The translations under genes and the position numbers were made by a program. Positions 5,349-10,080 of a DNA stretch of 10,080 bases are shown one piece after another (the stretch's first letter is position 1; every line of letters begins with the position of its first letter). The notes beneath the pieces are model-generated. The model did no database searches. It was not told where the DNA came from and saw only the letters and a list, made by a program, of their open reading frames with translations. Source of the DNA: Bacilli bacterium (GTDB lineage: Bacteria > Bacillota_I > Bacilli_A > RF39 > UBA660); contig JAEDNL010000044.1 of assembly GCA_016302505.1 (NCBI GenBank), forward strand, positions 1 to 10,080, read 5' to 3'.

Positions 5349-6691
5349 TAAAATTCTTCTAATACTTGTTCAAATGATTTACAATTATCTATCATTGTTG
5401 ACATTATTGCACAAAACACTAAAGTTACCAAACTATCTCCCGCTAAATGATATAAACTACTATCACTTTGATTTTTTCTTACTTTTTCAAAATCTCCATC
5501 TTTAACGCCCATAAGTCTAAAACATTCTCTTGGTGTTAATTTTCTTATTCTTAAATTATTATCTGCTAAAAATGTATTGTTTCTAAAACTTACTCCTGTT
5601 GTTATTATTTCACTTTTTTCTTTATCTATTCTTTTATTGTATGTATCTATATAACAAGTATCATCTATTTGATTTTGTTCTAATGTTTCTTTAAGTGATT
5701 TATTTTTAACTCTTATTAATGGTTGTCTATTTCCTCCAGACATAGTATCTAATGTTTGGCATAATCCTTTGTCTGTAATTTCTAATTTTACACTTGGCTT
5801 TGAAGCATTATAAATTCCATTCTCTAAATTTTCTATTTGTTTATCGCTTAAAAAATATTTTTCATCAACATTATCTTCTAATAAATCTTTAAGTTTTAAT
5901 TTTAATGGAATTGGTTGTGGGAATGTATAACTATAATCTCCTAATATACTAACCATAAAACATCTATTTCTTGTTTGTGGTATTCCATAATCAGTTGCTA
6001 TTAAATCTTGCCAATAGTTTTTATAACCTAATTCTTCCAGTTTTACTTGCCACTTATGAAAGTCTGCTATATTTTGGTAATTATGTATATCAGGTACATT
6101 TTCCATAAGTAATATTTCAGGCATTTTGTTATTTTCTTTACACTCATTTAATATTCGCTCAACTTCCCATAACATACCACTTCTTGTTGAAGTATCACTC
6201 ATACCTTTTCCTAATCCGGCAGAAGATAAATCTTGACAGGGAAATGAGTAAGTAAGTAGGTAAGTAAATAAATTAGTATTTTCAATTCCTAAATCATTAC
6301 CCTTTACTTGTTGAATATTTACCATATTTTTACTTGCAATTATATTGTTATATATTTTTCGTATATCTTTTTCTTTTAATTTATTTATTTGACTAAAAGA
6401 CATTGGCTCGTTGTAATTACTTGAAATACCTAAATTAAATAATTTATTAGTCAATTCATCTTTTGTTAATGACTTTGAATAATCAAAATTATCATCAGGA
6501 AAATGAATATCTTTTAATGCTTGTATAGATTTTATAGCCCACTCACAAGTCCTCCAATGTTTGTATTTTATTCCTAAATAATTTAAGGCTAAACATTGAC
6601 TATCATACCCACTAAATAAAGTAATTACTCTTAATGGCTTTGTAATTTTATATCTAGGGTACATCATATCAAATATTGTTGTTTGATTCAT
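5330..6691 (-). CDS. C5-cytosine DNA methyltransferase (phage)
   Basis: This enzyme transfers a methyl group from SAM to C5 of cytosine. The motifs appear in canonical order: I 'VITLFSGYDSQCLAL' (22-36), IV 'SFPCQDLSSAG' with nucleophile C152, VI 'LLMENVPDI' (E197), and VIII 'YGIPQTRNRCFMV' (Q239-R241-R243). Motif IX is 'RIRKLTPRECFRLMG' (381-395) and motif X 'LYHLAGDSLV' (413-422, GDS in place of GNS). The recognition region lies between VIII and IX (about 250-380). At 453 aa it is longer than HhaI-type enzymes, with an extra helical insert between motifs I and IV (about 75-135). No cognate restriction enzyme is adjacent, so it is best read as an orphan phage methylase that protects phage DNA. 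It starts eight bases after the replication gene. Confidence 0.93.
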   Translation of the reverse strand: MNQTTIFDMMYPRYKITKPLRVITLFSGYDSQCLALNYLGIKYKHWRTCEWAIKSIQALKDIHFPDDNFDYSKSLTKDELTNKLFNLGISSNYNEPMSFSQINKLKEKDIRKIYNNIIASKNMVNIQQVKGNDLGIENTNLFTYLLTYSFPCQDLSSAGLGKGMSDTSTRSGMLWEVERILNECKENNKMPEILLMENVPDIHNYQNIADFHKWQVKLEELGYKNYWQDLIATDYGIPQTRNRCFMVSILGDYSYTFPQPIPLKLKLKDLLEDNVDEKYFLSDKQIENLENGIYNASKPSVKLEITDKGLCQTLDTMSGGNRQPLIRVKNKSLKETLEQNQIDDTCYIDTYNKRIDKEKSEIITTGVSFRNNTFLADNNLRIRKLTPRECFRLMGVKDGDFEKVRKNQSDSSLYHLAGDSLVTLVFCAIMSTMIDNCKSFEQVLEEFYLQISN

Positions 6692-6699
6692 AATTCCTC

Positions 6700-7650
6700 C
6701 TAATCATTTAACCAATCCATATCAAATACTTCAATAGGCTGCTTATTTTCTTTTTCTTCTGCTATTTTACGTTCATTTAATTTAATATCTTCTAATGTTT
6801 TATAACCTGCTTTATTCCAATTATTTAGAATCCTACATAAATAATTAATACTATATGCTTTATACATCTTACAATATTCTATACCATATACTATTATTCT
6901 TAAATCACTACTAAATATATTTATATATTCTTCTAACTTACTATATTCTATACTACTAATATTATTATTTATATTATTTATATAATAATTAATAATATAT
7001 TCTTTATTTATATCTTCTTCTTCATCTTCATTTTCCATATGATTAATCATATGATTTGTGATATGACTATTCATATGTATAATCATATGATAGGTTGATA
7101 TGATTTGTGATATGTCGTCTTCTGTTAATCTATACCACTCGTCATAACACCATTTATCTTTATAAATATCGTGTAGTTCTTTTTCTATTTTTTGTGGTAC
7201 ATTACTACAATAAGCATATAAAATGATATTATTATTTTTATAATATTTTTTTACCTCAATTAATCTTCTTTCAGGATTATTACTATTGCCTATTTTAACC
7301 ATATTGCTAGTTTTATCTATCATTAAATATATACAAGTATTAGTAGAATCACTTTTAGTTCTATTTTTTGCTCTACTTTCACTATATTTACGACTTTTTT
7401 CTTTTTCAAAATCTAATCTTTCATTATAAAATAATCCCTCATCATCTTGTTTATAATGATTCATTACAGATTCTAGCACTTCCTGATTTAAACAAATTTG
7501 TATCATTTCTTTTTCTTTTAAATGTCCTTTTTGGTGCTGCATACATAAACACCTTATATATGCTCCTACCTCCTCATTTGTCATAAATGTTGTCCCTGTC
7601 ATAAAATCACTTGAATAAAATTGAAATGACGGACTCTTTAATTTTTCCAT
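6700..7650 (-). CDS. Replisome-organiser-like protein with an inserted GIY-YIG (T5orf172-type) domain
   Basis: The N-terminus (1-95) is DUF1376-like: 'SPSFQFYSSDFMTGTTFMTNEEVGAYIRCL' ending in 'KYSESRAKNRTK', as in phage replication initiators and helicase loaders. Residues about 105-180 form a T5orf172/MUG113 GIY-YIG nuclease-like domain: I107-Y108, 'MVKIGNSNNPERRL' (K119-I-G, R128-R129), 'IEKELHDIYKDKW' (candidate catalytic Glu) and E171-W172-Y. A repetitive linker (188-206) with an H-M every four residues follows, then an acidic stretch. The C-terminal DnaD-like domain (about 232-288) carries 'YSINYLCRILNNWNKAGYKTLEDIK'. The two outer parts match proteins that open an origin and recruit helicase; the middle domain is unexpected. 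The gene holds an iteron array. GGGAGG precedes the ATG at 7650. Confidence 0.75.
   Translation of the reverse strand: MEKLKSPSFQFYSSDFMTGTTFMTNEEVGAYIRCLCMQHQKGHLKEKEMIQICLNQEVLESVMNHYKQDDEGLFYNERLDFEKEKSRKYSESRAKNRTKSDSTNTCIYLMIDKTSNMVKIGNSNNPERRLIEVKKYYKNNNIILYAYCSNVPQKIEKELHDIYKDKWCYDEWYRLTEDDISQIISTYHMIIHMNSHITNHMINHMENEDEEEDINKEYIINYYINNINNNISSIEYSKLEEYINIFSSDLRIIVYGIEYCKMYKAYSINYLCRILNNWNKAGYKTLEDIKLNERKIAEEKENKQPIEVFDMDWLND
6957..7001. other. A/T-only tract, candidate DNA unwinding element
   Basis: Positions 6957-7001 contain 45 consecutive A or T bases, within a slightly longer almost pure A/T block. It lies about 35 bases from the iteron array inside the replication gene. Easily melted DNA beside iterons is the standard origin layout. 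It also encodes the Asn/Ile/Tyr-rich linker before the DnaD-like domain, so composition bias from coding is an alternative. Confidence 0.45.
7036..7114. repeat. Iteron-like array, seven ~12-bp repeats, candidate replication origin
   Basis: The plus-strand unit (C/G)ATATG plus about six bases begins at 7036, 7048, 7060, 7072, 7084, 7097 and 7109, giving steps of 12, 12, 12, 12, 13 and 12. A 17-mer ATATGATTTGTGATATG is repeated exactly at 7049-7065 and 7098-7114. The 13-base step puts the last two copies out of the reading frame of the other five, so a protein repeat alone does not explain the array. Many phages carry the origin within the initiator gene. Confidence 0.6.
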
Positions 7651-7653
7651 TTA

Positions 7654-7860
7654 TTAATCCTCCCTTATAATATCAAATATATCGTTAATTTCGGCGTTAG
7701 GATTAATATATTTAGTTATACAAAATGCTAATATTTTACTGCAATCTTTTTTACCATTTAATACATCAGTTAAATACTCTCTACTAACGCCTATTTTTTT
7801 ACTTGCAATAGTTTTGTTGATTCTAAATCCATAGCCATTTTCTTTAATGTGATACATCAT
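7654..7860 (-). CDS. Small HTH DNA-binding protein, Cro/CI (XRE)-like, 68 aa
   Basis: The sequence fits a compact XRE-type helix-turn-helix: 'KTIASKKIGVSREYLTDVLNGKKDCSKILAFCITKYI' (about 16-52). 'TIASKKIGVSREYLTDVLNG' is the two-helix DNA-contact unit and the C-terminus packs as short helices. It has no dimerisation or cleavage domain, so it is Cro-sized, not CI-sized. It is the first gene after the 7884-7912 promoter, which carries two dyad repeats, so autoregulation is likely by inference. AGGAGGTG precedes the ATG at 7860. A second ATG follows immediately (MM start), and either could be used. Confidence 0.7.
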   Translation of the reverse strand: MMYHIKENGYGFRINKTIASKKIGVSREYLTDVLNGKKDCSKILAFCITKYINPNAEINDIFDIIRED

Positions 7861-7873
7861 TACACCTCCTACT

Positions 7874-7892
7874 CTGTAATTTAAGTTTACTA
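7874..7892. promoter_or_regulatory. Candidate operator, 19-bp dyad over the -10
   Basis: TAGTAAACTTAAATTACAG (minus strand) matches 15 of 19 positions of the perfect dyad at 7921-7939, and has the same 6-7-6 layout. It covers the whole -10 element, so binding would block the promoter. Centre-to-centre distance to the upstream site is 47 bases. Confidence 0.45.
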
Positions 7893-7912
7893 CTATTTAG
7901 GATTTATGTCAA
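7884..7912 (-). promoter_or_regulatory. Promoter of the HTH-replication-methyltransferase operon
   Basis: TTGACA (7907-7912, consensus) and TAAACT (7884-7889) are 17 bases apart on the minus strand. The predicted start is near 7877, just before AGGAGGTG and the ATG at 7860. It sits between two dyad repeats and is the only sizeable gap between the early genes and the 68-aa HTH gene. Confidence 0.6.
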
Positions 7913-7916
7913 TAAG

Positions 7917-7943
7917 AAAATAGTAATTTAATATTACTATTTT
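7917..7943. promoter_or_regulatory. Candidate operator / AT-rich inverted repeat upstream of the -35
   Basis: AAAATAGTAAT (7917-7927) and ATTACTATTTT (7933-7943) form a perfect 11-bp dyad with a 5-base centre. The inner 19 bp (7921-7939) are shared with the site over the -10. It overlaps the stop codon of the 104-aa gene and is followed on the minus strand by TTTTCTTATT, so a weak terminator is possible. The second, non-hairpin copy favours protein binding. Confidence 0.5.
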
Positions 7944-8251
7944 TCATTATTTATCGCCTCTATTACTTGATTTATTTTTTCTTTTAATACTTTGAAATTA
8001 TAATCTATTGCCTTATCTAATGGTATAAAATCTCTATCTGCTATTATATGTAATTCATCATCAGGTATAAGTAGTATGCCTTTATCTTCTTTATCTATTT
8101 TTTCTAACAAATAATCAATATAATTGATAGTTCCCTGATACATATAATATACAGGTGGTAATTCGTGATTTAATGTATATTTATAATCTATTTGTATTTT
8201 TTCTTTTGCTGCTATATATTCTTCTCTATCACTTATTAATTTATCTTTCAC
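7937..8251 (-). CDS. Hypothetical phage protein, 104 aa, GTG start
   Basis: Translation starts at GTG (8249-8251), which shares a base with the TAG of the upstream methyltransferase fragment (TAGTG). Its ribosome site GGAGG lies inside that gene's last codons, so initiation depends on the upstream reading. The product is soluble and mainly helical: N-terminal 'SDREEYIAAKEKIQIDYKY', a middle 'YYMYQGTINYIDYLLEKI', an extended 'ILLIPDDELHIIADRDFIPLDKA' and a C-terminal 'FKVLKEKINQVIEAINNEK' helix. I recognise no family or catalytic motif. It is not the missing C-terminal half of the methyltransferase: there is no FxGxG SAM-binding motif. Confidence 0.7.
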   Translation of the reverse strand: MKDKLISDREEYIAAKEKIQIDYKYTLNHELPPVYYMYQGTINYIDYLLEKIDKEDKGILLIPDDELHIIADRDFIPLDKAIDYNFKVLKEKINQVIEAINNEK

Positions 8252-8706
8252 TATTTGCCTCCTAATTTTACATTTTCTTGTAATTGTTTTAATTCTTTAT
8301 CGTTCATTTGTTTTATTTCTTCAAATTCTAATACTTTATATCTTTGTGGATAATATTTGTGTGTTGATTTACTAAACACACATATATTTTCATGATATTT
8401 TAACGGTTGATATTTTGCCCCCATAAAATTACTTGCTTTTTGTTTTTCCCATATCCACTCATATTTAAAATTTTTAATGTTACTATGTATCAATTCTGCT
8501 GTAAATGGTTCACTACCAAATAAAACTATTGCTCCATTATCTTTAATAATTCTATTGTATTGTTCCCATAACTTGTCAAAAGGAATAATAACATCCCATT
8601 TACAAGCAGTAGTTCCATAAGGCAAATCACATAATATCATGTATATTGATTTATCAGGTATATTTTTCATTACTTCTAAACAATCACCACATCTTAAATC
8701 TATCAT
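8251..8706 (-). CDS. DNA adenine (N6/N4) methyltransferase, N-terminal half only
   Basis: The start is typical of phage amino-methyltransferases that place the catalytic motif first: 'MIDLRCGDCLEVMKNIPDKS', then the motif IV tetrapeptide D27-L-P-Y30 followed by GTT. 'IIPFDKLWEQYNRIIKDNGAIVLFGSEPFT' and 'YEWIWEKQKASNF' come next, then 'PLKYHENICVFSK'. Relatives continue to well over 200 residues, with a target-recognition segment, HPTQKP and the FxGxG SAM-binding motif. Here the protein ends at 151 with 'KQMNDKELKQLQENVKLGGK', and none of these later motifs follows in the next gene. It is probably inactive alone, and deletion or replacement of the 3' half is likely. The ATG overlaps a 15-codon ORF (ATGA). 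Confidence 0.8.
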   Translation of the reverse strand: MIDLRCGDCLEVMKNIPDKSIYMILCDLPYGTTACKWDVIIPFDKLWEQYNRIIKDNGAIVLFGSEPFTAELIHSNIKNFKYEWIWEKQKASNFMGAKYQPLKYHENICVFSKSTHKYYPQRYKVLEFEEIKQMNDKELKQLQENVKLGGK

Positions 8707-8750
8707 AACATACCTCCAAACTTATCTTCTATCTTTTGGCGTAAACGCAT
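8703..8750 (-). CDS. 15-codon ORF, possible leader peptide or gene remnant
   Basis: ATG at 8748-8750 opens MRLRQKIEDKFGGML, ending at TGA 8703-8705. A GGGAGG ribosome site (8761-8766) lies 10 bases upstream. The stop overlaps the methyltransferase ATG (ATGA), and the peptide's own GGAGG codons form the ribosome site of the methyltransferase. It could be a coupling leader or the leftover end of a deleted gene. Expression is unproven. Confidence 0.3.
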   Translation of the reverse strand: MRLRQKIEDKFGGML

Positions 8751-8755
8751 TATTA

Positions 8756-9031
8756 TTATTCCTCCCTTGCTTTATATTTTGAATATTTACCCGGTATATT
8801 TAATACCGTTATTAAAGCGTTATTATAACTAAAAATATAAATATTATTGCCATATACTAGCAAATACACGCTACCTTTACTGTTTATTCTTATTCTATCT
8901 AAATATCGTCTAAAACTACCACTATATACATTGATAGGTTTACCACGCTCTAAAACTAATTTTAATTGCCTTTTAGATACATTTACACGTTTTCTAATAC
9001 GTTTAGCCCCGTGTTCCGTTAAATATGCCAT
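8756..9031 (-). CDS. Small basic protein, 91 aa, DUF4258/BrnT-like pattern (tentative)
   Basis: The N-terminus 'TEHGAKRIRKRVNVSKRQLKLVLERG' has the His-x(n)-Arg-x(n)-Arg helix pattern seen in DUF4258-like small proteins. A second basic part 'GSFRRYLDRIRINSKG' leads to two predicted strands, 'VYLLVYGNNIYIFSYNN' and 'LITVLNIP', and a basic tail. The helix-then-sheet order is reminiscent of RelE/BrnT-fold toxins, but no catalytic set can be claimed. It begins one base after the stop of the 71-aa HTH protein, so the two are co-translated. A toxin-antitoxin-like pair is a possibility; a plain nucleic-acid-binding phage protein is equally plausible. Confidence 0.65.
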   Translation of the reverse strand: MAYLTEHGAKRIRKRVNVSKRQLKLVLERGKPINVYSGSFRRYLDRIRINSKGSVYLLVYGNNIYIFSYNNALITVLNIPGKYSKYKAREE

Positions 9032-9032
9032 A

Positions 9033-9248
9033 TTATTTACTTAAATATTCTACCATATCATTATAAAACTTGTTTACTTCAATATGAAAATAACAGGCTA
9101 AATCTAATACTAATTTAGTAGGCATTTTATGTATATCTATAGTTTTATCTGCATAACGATATAATCTTTTTGTTTCTAATCCTAAATCTTTCGTGACTCT
9201 ATATAATGATACATTTTGATTTTCAAATAATTTTCTTTTAGCTCTCAT
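9033..9248 (-). CDS. Helix-turn-helix protein, 71 aa
   Basis: 'SLYRVTKDLGLETKRLYRYADKTIDIHKMPTKLVLDLACYFHIEVNKFY' (about 14-62) follows the five-helix XRE layout. 'VTKDLGLETKRLYRYAD' is the HTH and 'DLACYFHIEVNKFYN' the closing helices often written 'kIAkyLnisldely'. It binds DNA, probably as a dimer, and may regulate the early region or act as antitoxin to the adjacent 91-aa protein. The ATG at 9248 overlaps the TGA of the 50-aa gene (ATGA), with AGGAGG inside that gene's last codons. No separate promoter is visible. Confidence 0.65.
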   Translation of the reverse strand: MRAKRKLFENQNVSLYRVTKDLGLETKRLYRYADKTIDIHKMPTKLVLDLACYFHIEVNKFYNDMVEYLSK

Positions 9249-9397
9249 TTATTTAACCTCCTAATAATTTCTAATAATTCTTCATCAAATTTAATCCATA
9301 ATGTTAGTAATCTTCTAAAATCTGTATCAGTTGGTTCTTCTAAACATCTTTCGTTTACTTTAATATCGTGTTTTATTTTATTAATTAATTCTTCCAT
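9245..9397 (-). CDS. Hypothetical 50-aa helical phage protein
   Basis: The ATG at 9397 lies seven codons inside the 3' end of the 52-aa gene in another frame, but has a textbook GGAGG (9407-9411), which supports the start. The product is charged and helical with one Cys and one Trp: 'EELINKIKHDIKVNERCLEEP', then 'DFRRLLTLWIKFDEELLEIIRRLNK'. No family is recognised. The TGA stop overlaps the next ATG. Small paired proteins like this are common in phage early regions. Confidence 0.6.
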   Translation of the reverse strand: MEELINKIKHDIKVNERCLEEPTDTDFRRLLTLWIKFDEELLEIIRRLNK

Positions 9398-9539
9398 ACT
9401 TAACGTCCTCCATTATTTTTAATGCTTTAATTGTATAATTAAGTAATTCTTCGTAAGTTAGTTTGATATATTTACCTTTTAATTTTTCGTGATTCTTTAA
9501 TTTTAATAAAGTTAGTATATATATTGCTTCTTGTTCCAT
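9381..9539 (-). CDS. Hypothetical 52-aa helical phage protein
   Basis: The ATG (9537-9539) overlaps the TAA of the preceding gene (TAATG), with AGGTGAT as ribosome site. The product is short and mostly helical ('MEQEAIYILTLLKLKNHEKLKG', 'YEELLNYTIKALKIMED'), with no cysteine cluster or membrane segment. The 3' end overlaps the start of the 50-aa gene by 17 bases. No function can be assigned. Confidence 0.6.
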   Translation of the reverse strand: MEQEAIYILTLLKLKNHEKLKGKYIKLTYEELLNYTIKALKIMEDVKYGRIN

Positions 9540-9976
9540 TATTCATCATCACCTAATATTGATTCTATACAATCCTTTTGATATTTTGTTAATTTAATAC
9601 GCTTTTGACCGTTTAATCGTGCCTTATTGCGTAATATTGAATAATTTTTTAACATTTCAATTGCTCTTTTATATAAATGGTCTAATGTTTTACTTACTTC
9701 TTTTTGATTTGCTGCTACCCAATAGCCACCATTACTGCCTGCTTCACTACAAATTATTTTTTGTAATATTTCGCTTTCTCTTATCTCTTGTATATAACCT
9801 CTTAATGTTTTATTGTCAGTTATTCCAAACTCACTCATTAAAACATCTGCTTTAACCCTGTTTTTATAGCCTCTAGCGTTTGTTTTTAAATAATTATATA
9901 TTTTATATGCTAACGGTCTTTCTTTTGGTAGAGGTGGAAATTGAGCCTTTAATTCATCTAATTCTTTATTCGTCAT
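9539..9976 (-). CDS. Winged-helix-like phage protein, 145 aa
   Basis: Residues about 22-90 look like a winged helix: 'AYKIYNYLKTNARGYKNRVKADVLMSEFGITDNKTLRGYIQEIRES'. Strands with 'KIICSEAGSNGGYWVAAN' and the 'GGYW' wing turn come next. The C-terminal half is helical ('EVSKTLDHLYKRAIEMLKNYSILRNKARLNGQ') and basic, then 'KLTKYQKDCIESILGDDE'. This architecture recurs in Firmicutes phage early regions and is taken as DNA-binding, but I know no defined function. The ATG at 9976 overlaps the upstream gene by 11 bases and has GGGGAGG at 9986-9992. Confidence 0.7.
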   Translation of the reverse strand: MTNKELDELKAQFPPLPKERPLAYKIYNYLKTNARGYKNRVKADVLMSEFGITDNKTLRGYIQEIRESEILQKIICSEAGSNGGYWVAANQKEVSKTLDHLYKRAIEMLKNYSILRNKARLNGQKRIKLTKYQKDCIESILGDDE

Positions 9977-10080
9977 TTTCTACAACCTCCCCATAATATT
10001 TATCAAGTTTTACATATTCTATATCGCTACTATCACAATACGGACAATATTCATAATCAATAATTCCTGTTTGATTATCT
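9966..10080 (-). CDS. Partial CDS, C-terminus of a CxxC-containing protein
   Basis: The frame beginning at 10079 is open from the window edge to TAA at 9966-9968 (37 residues). It contains 'DYEYCPYCDSSDIEYVKLDKYYGEVVEND'. The C-P-Y-C pair followed by D/S residues is half of a zinc ribbon, and the other cysteine pair would lie upstream, outside the window. The gene's last codons carry the ribosome site for the winged-helix gene, so the operon extends to the right. Confidence 0.6.
   Translation of the reverse strand, partial: DNQTGIIDYEYCPYCDSSDIEYVKLDKYYGEVVENDE

Noticed and set aside
5052..5505. Open frames on the plus strand, including hydrophobic ones of 74 and 93 codons
   Set aside because: They lie opposite strong, recognisable minus-strand genes. 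Their Phe/Leu/Tyr-rich content is the mirror of Lys/Asn/Glu-rich coding and they lack ribosome sites. The same applies to those at 3055-3294, 7368-7586, 8847-9044 and 9619-9855.
7036..7114. Short regular repeats as a CRISPR array
   Set aside because: Units are about 12 bp with no unique spacers of 25-40 bp, and they sit inside a coding gene. Iterons or a protein repeat explain them better.
7036..7114. Repeats explained only by an H-M-x-x protein repeat
   Set aside because: Five copies are in frame, but the last two are shifted by one base and encode different residues while keeping the DNA motif. Coding alone does not account for them.
7917..7943. Intrinsic terminator after the 104-aa gene
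   Set aside because: The stem is almost entirely A·T, with one G·C pair per arm, and a second copy of the dyad lies over the -10 without a U-run. An operator is the better reading, though weak termination is not excluded.
7937..8251. The 104-aa protein as the frameshifted C-terminal half of the adenine methyltransferase
   Set aside because: It contains neither HPTQKP nor the FxGxG SAM-binding motif, and it has its own start and ribosome site.
1..10080. Alternative genetic code (Mycoplasma type, TGA = Trp) suggested by the extreme AT content
   Set aside because: TGA ends the 50-aa gene at 9245 with an ATGA junction, and Trp is encoded by TGG in conserved positions of Bet and the methyltransferases.
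1..10080. tRNA or rRNA genes
   Set aside because: No cloverleaf-like or conserved rRNA segments were noticed. The only sizeable gaps hold promoters, inverted repeats and the structured leader. A tRNAscan run was not possible here.

Overview
The window is a stretch of phage or prophage DNA from a low-GC Gram-positive (Firmicutes-type) host. Base composition is very AT-rich and every convincing gene lies on the minus strand. Genes are short and packed with ATGA, TAATG and TAGTG junctions behind strong GGAGG ribosome sites. TGA is used as a stop (the 50-aa gene ending at 9245) and TGG encodes Trp, so the code is the standard bacterial one. The gene content (Bet/RecT annealing protein, DUF1351 protein, replisome-organiser-like protein, phage DNA methyltransferases, HNH nucleases, tail assembly chaperone pair) is typical of tailed phages. 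I cannot name the host genus or say whether the phage is integrated.

Transcription runs from 10080 towards 1. Region A (10080-7937) is a continuous string of small early genes: the tail of a zinc-ribbon protein, a winged-helix-like protein, 52-aa and 50-aa proteins, a 71-aa HTH protein, a 91-aa basic protein, a possible 15-codon ORF, a DNA adenine methyltransferase that keeps only its N-terminal half, and a GTG-started 104-aa protein. Region B (7912-5330) opens with a TTGACA/TAAACT promoter flanked by two copies of a 19-bp dyad. It encodes a 68-aa HTH protein, a replication protein with a GIY-YIG (T5orf172-type) domain inserted between its two usual parts, and a full C5-cytosine methyltransferase. 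The replication gene contains a seven-copy ~12-bp repeat array next to 45 consecutive A/T bases, a good replication origin candidate.

Region C (5348-1623) has three further promoters. The first drives an HNH/NUMOD1 homing-type endonuclease and a 36-aa membrane peptide. The second makes a transcript with a ~109-nt leader of remarkable complementarity (a 23-bp stem, interleaved with an 8-bp stem and competing with a 7-bp hairpin) ahead of the DUF1351 and Bet genes. The third drives a metallo-beta-lactamase-fold hydrolase, a second HNH protein and a zinc ribbon. Region D (1622-1) has a promoter/palindrome/terminator-like leader, then two overlapping genes that look like tail assembly chaperones (Gp14/Gp15 type) with a possible +1 frameshift site. 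After them come an unrecognised 135-aa protein, a GC-rich repeat cluster and the start of another gene.

The likely division of labour is: region A and the 68-aa HTH protein regulate, region B replicates and modifies DNA, and region C recombines (Bet annealing plus possible MBL and HNH nuclease functions). Region D begins what looks like virion assembly. The window has no gene-free stretch over 300 bases; the largest gaps (80-238, 1463-1622, 4510-4656) all carry regulatory-looking structure.
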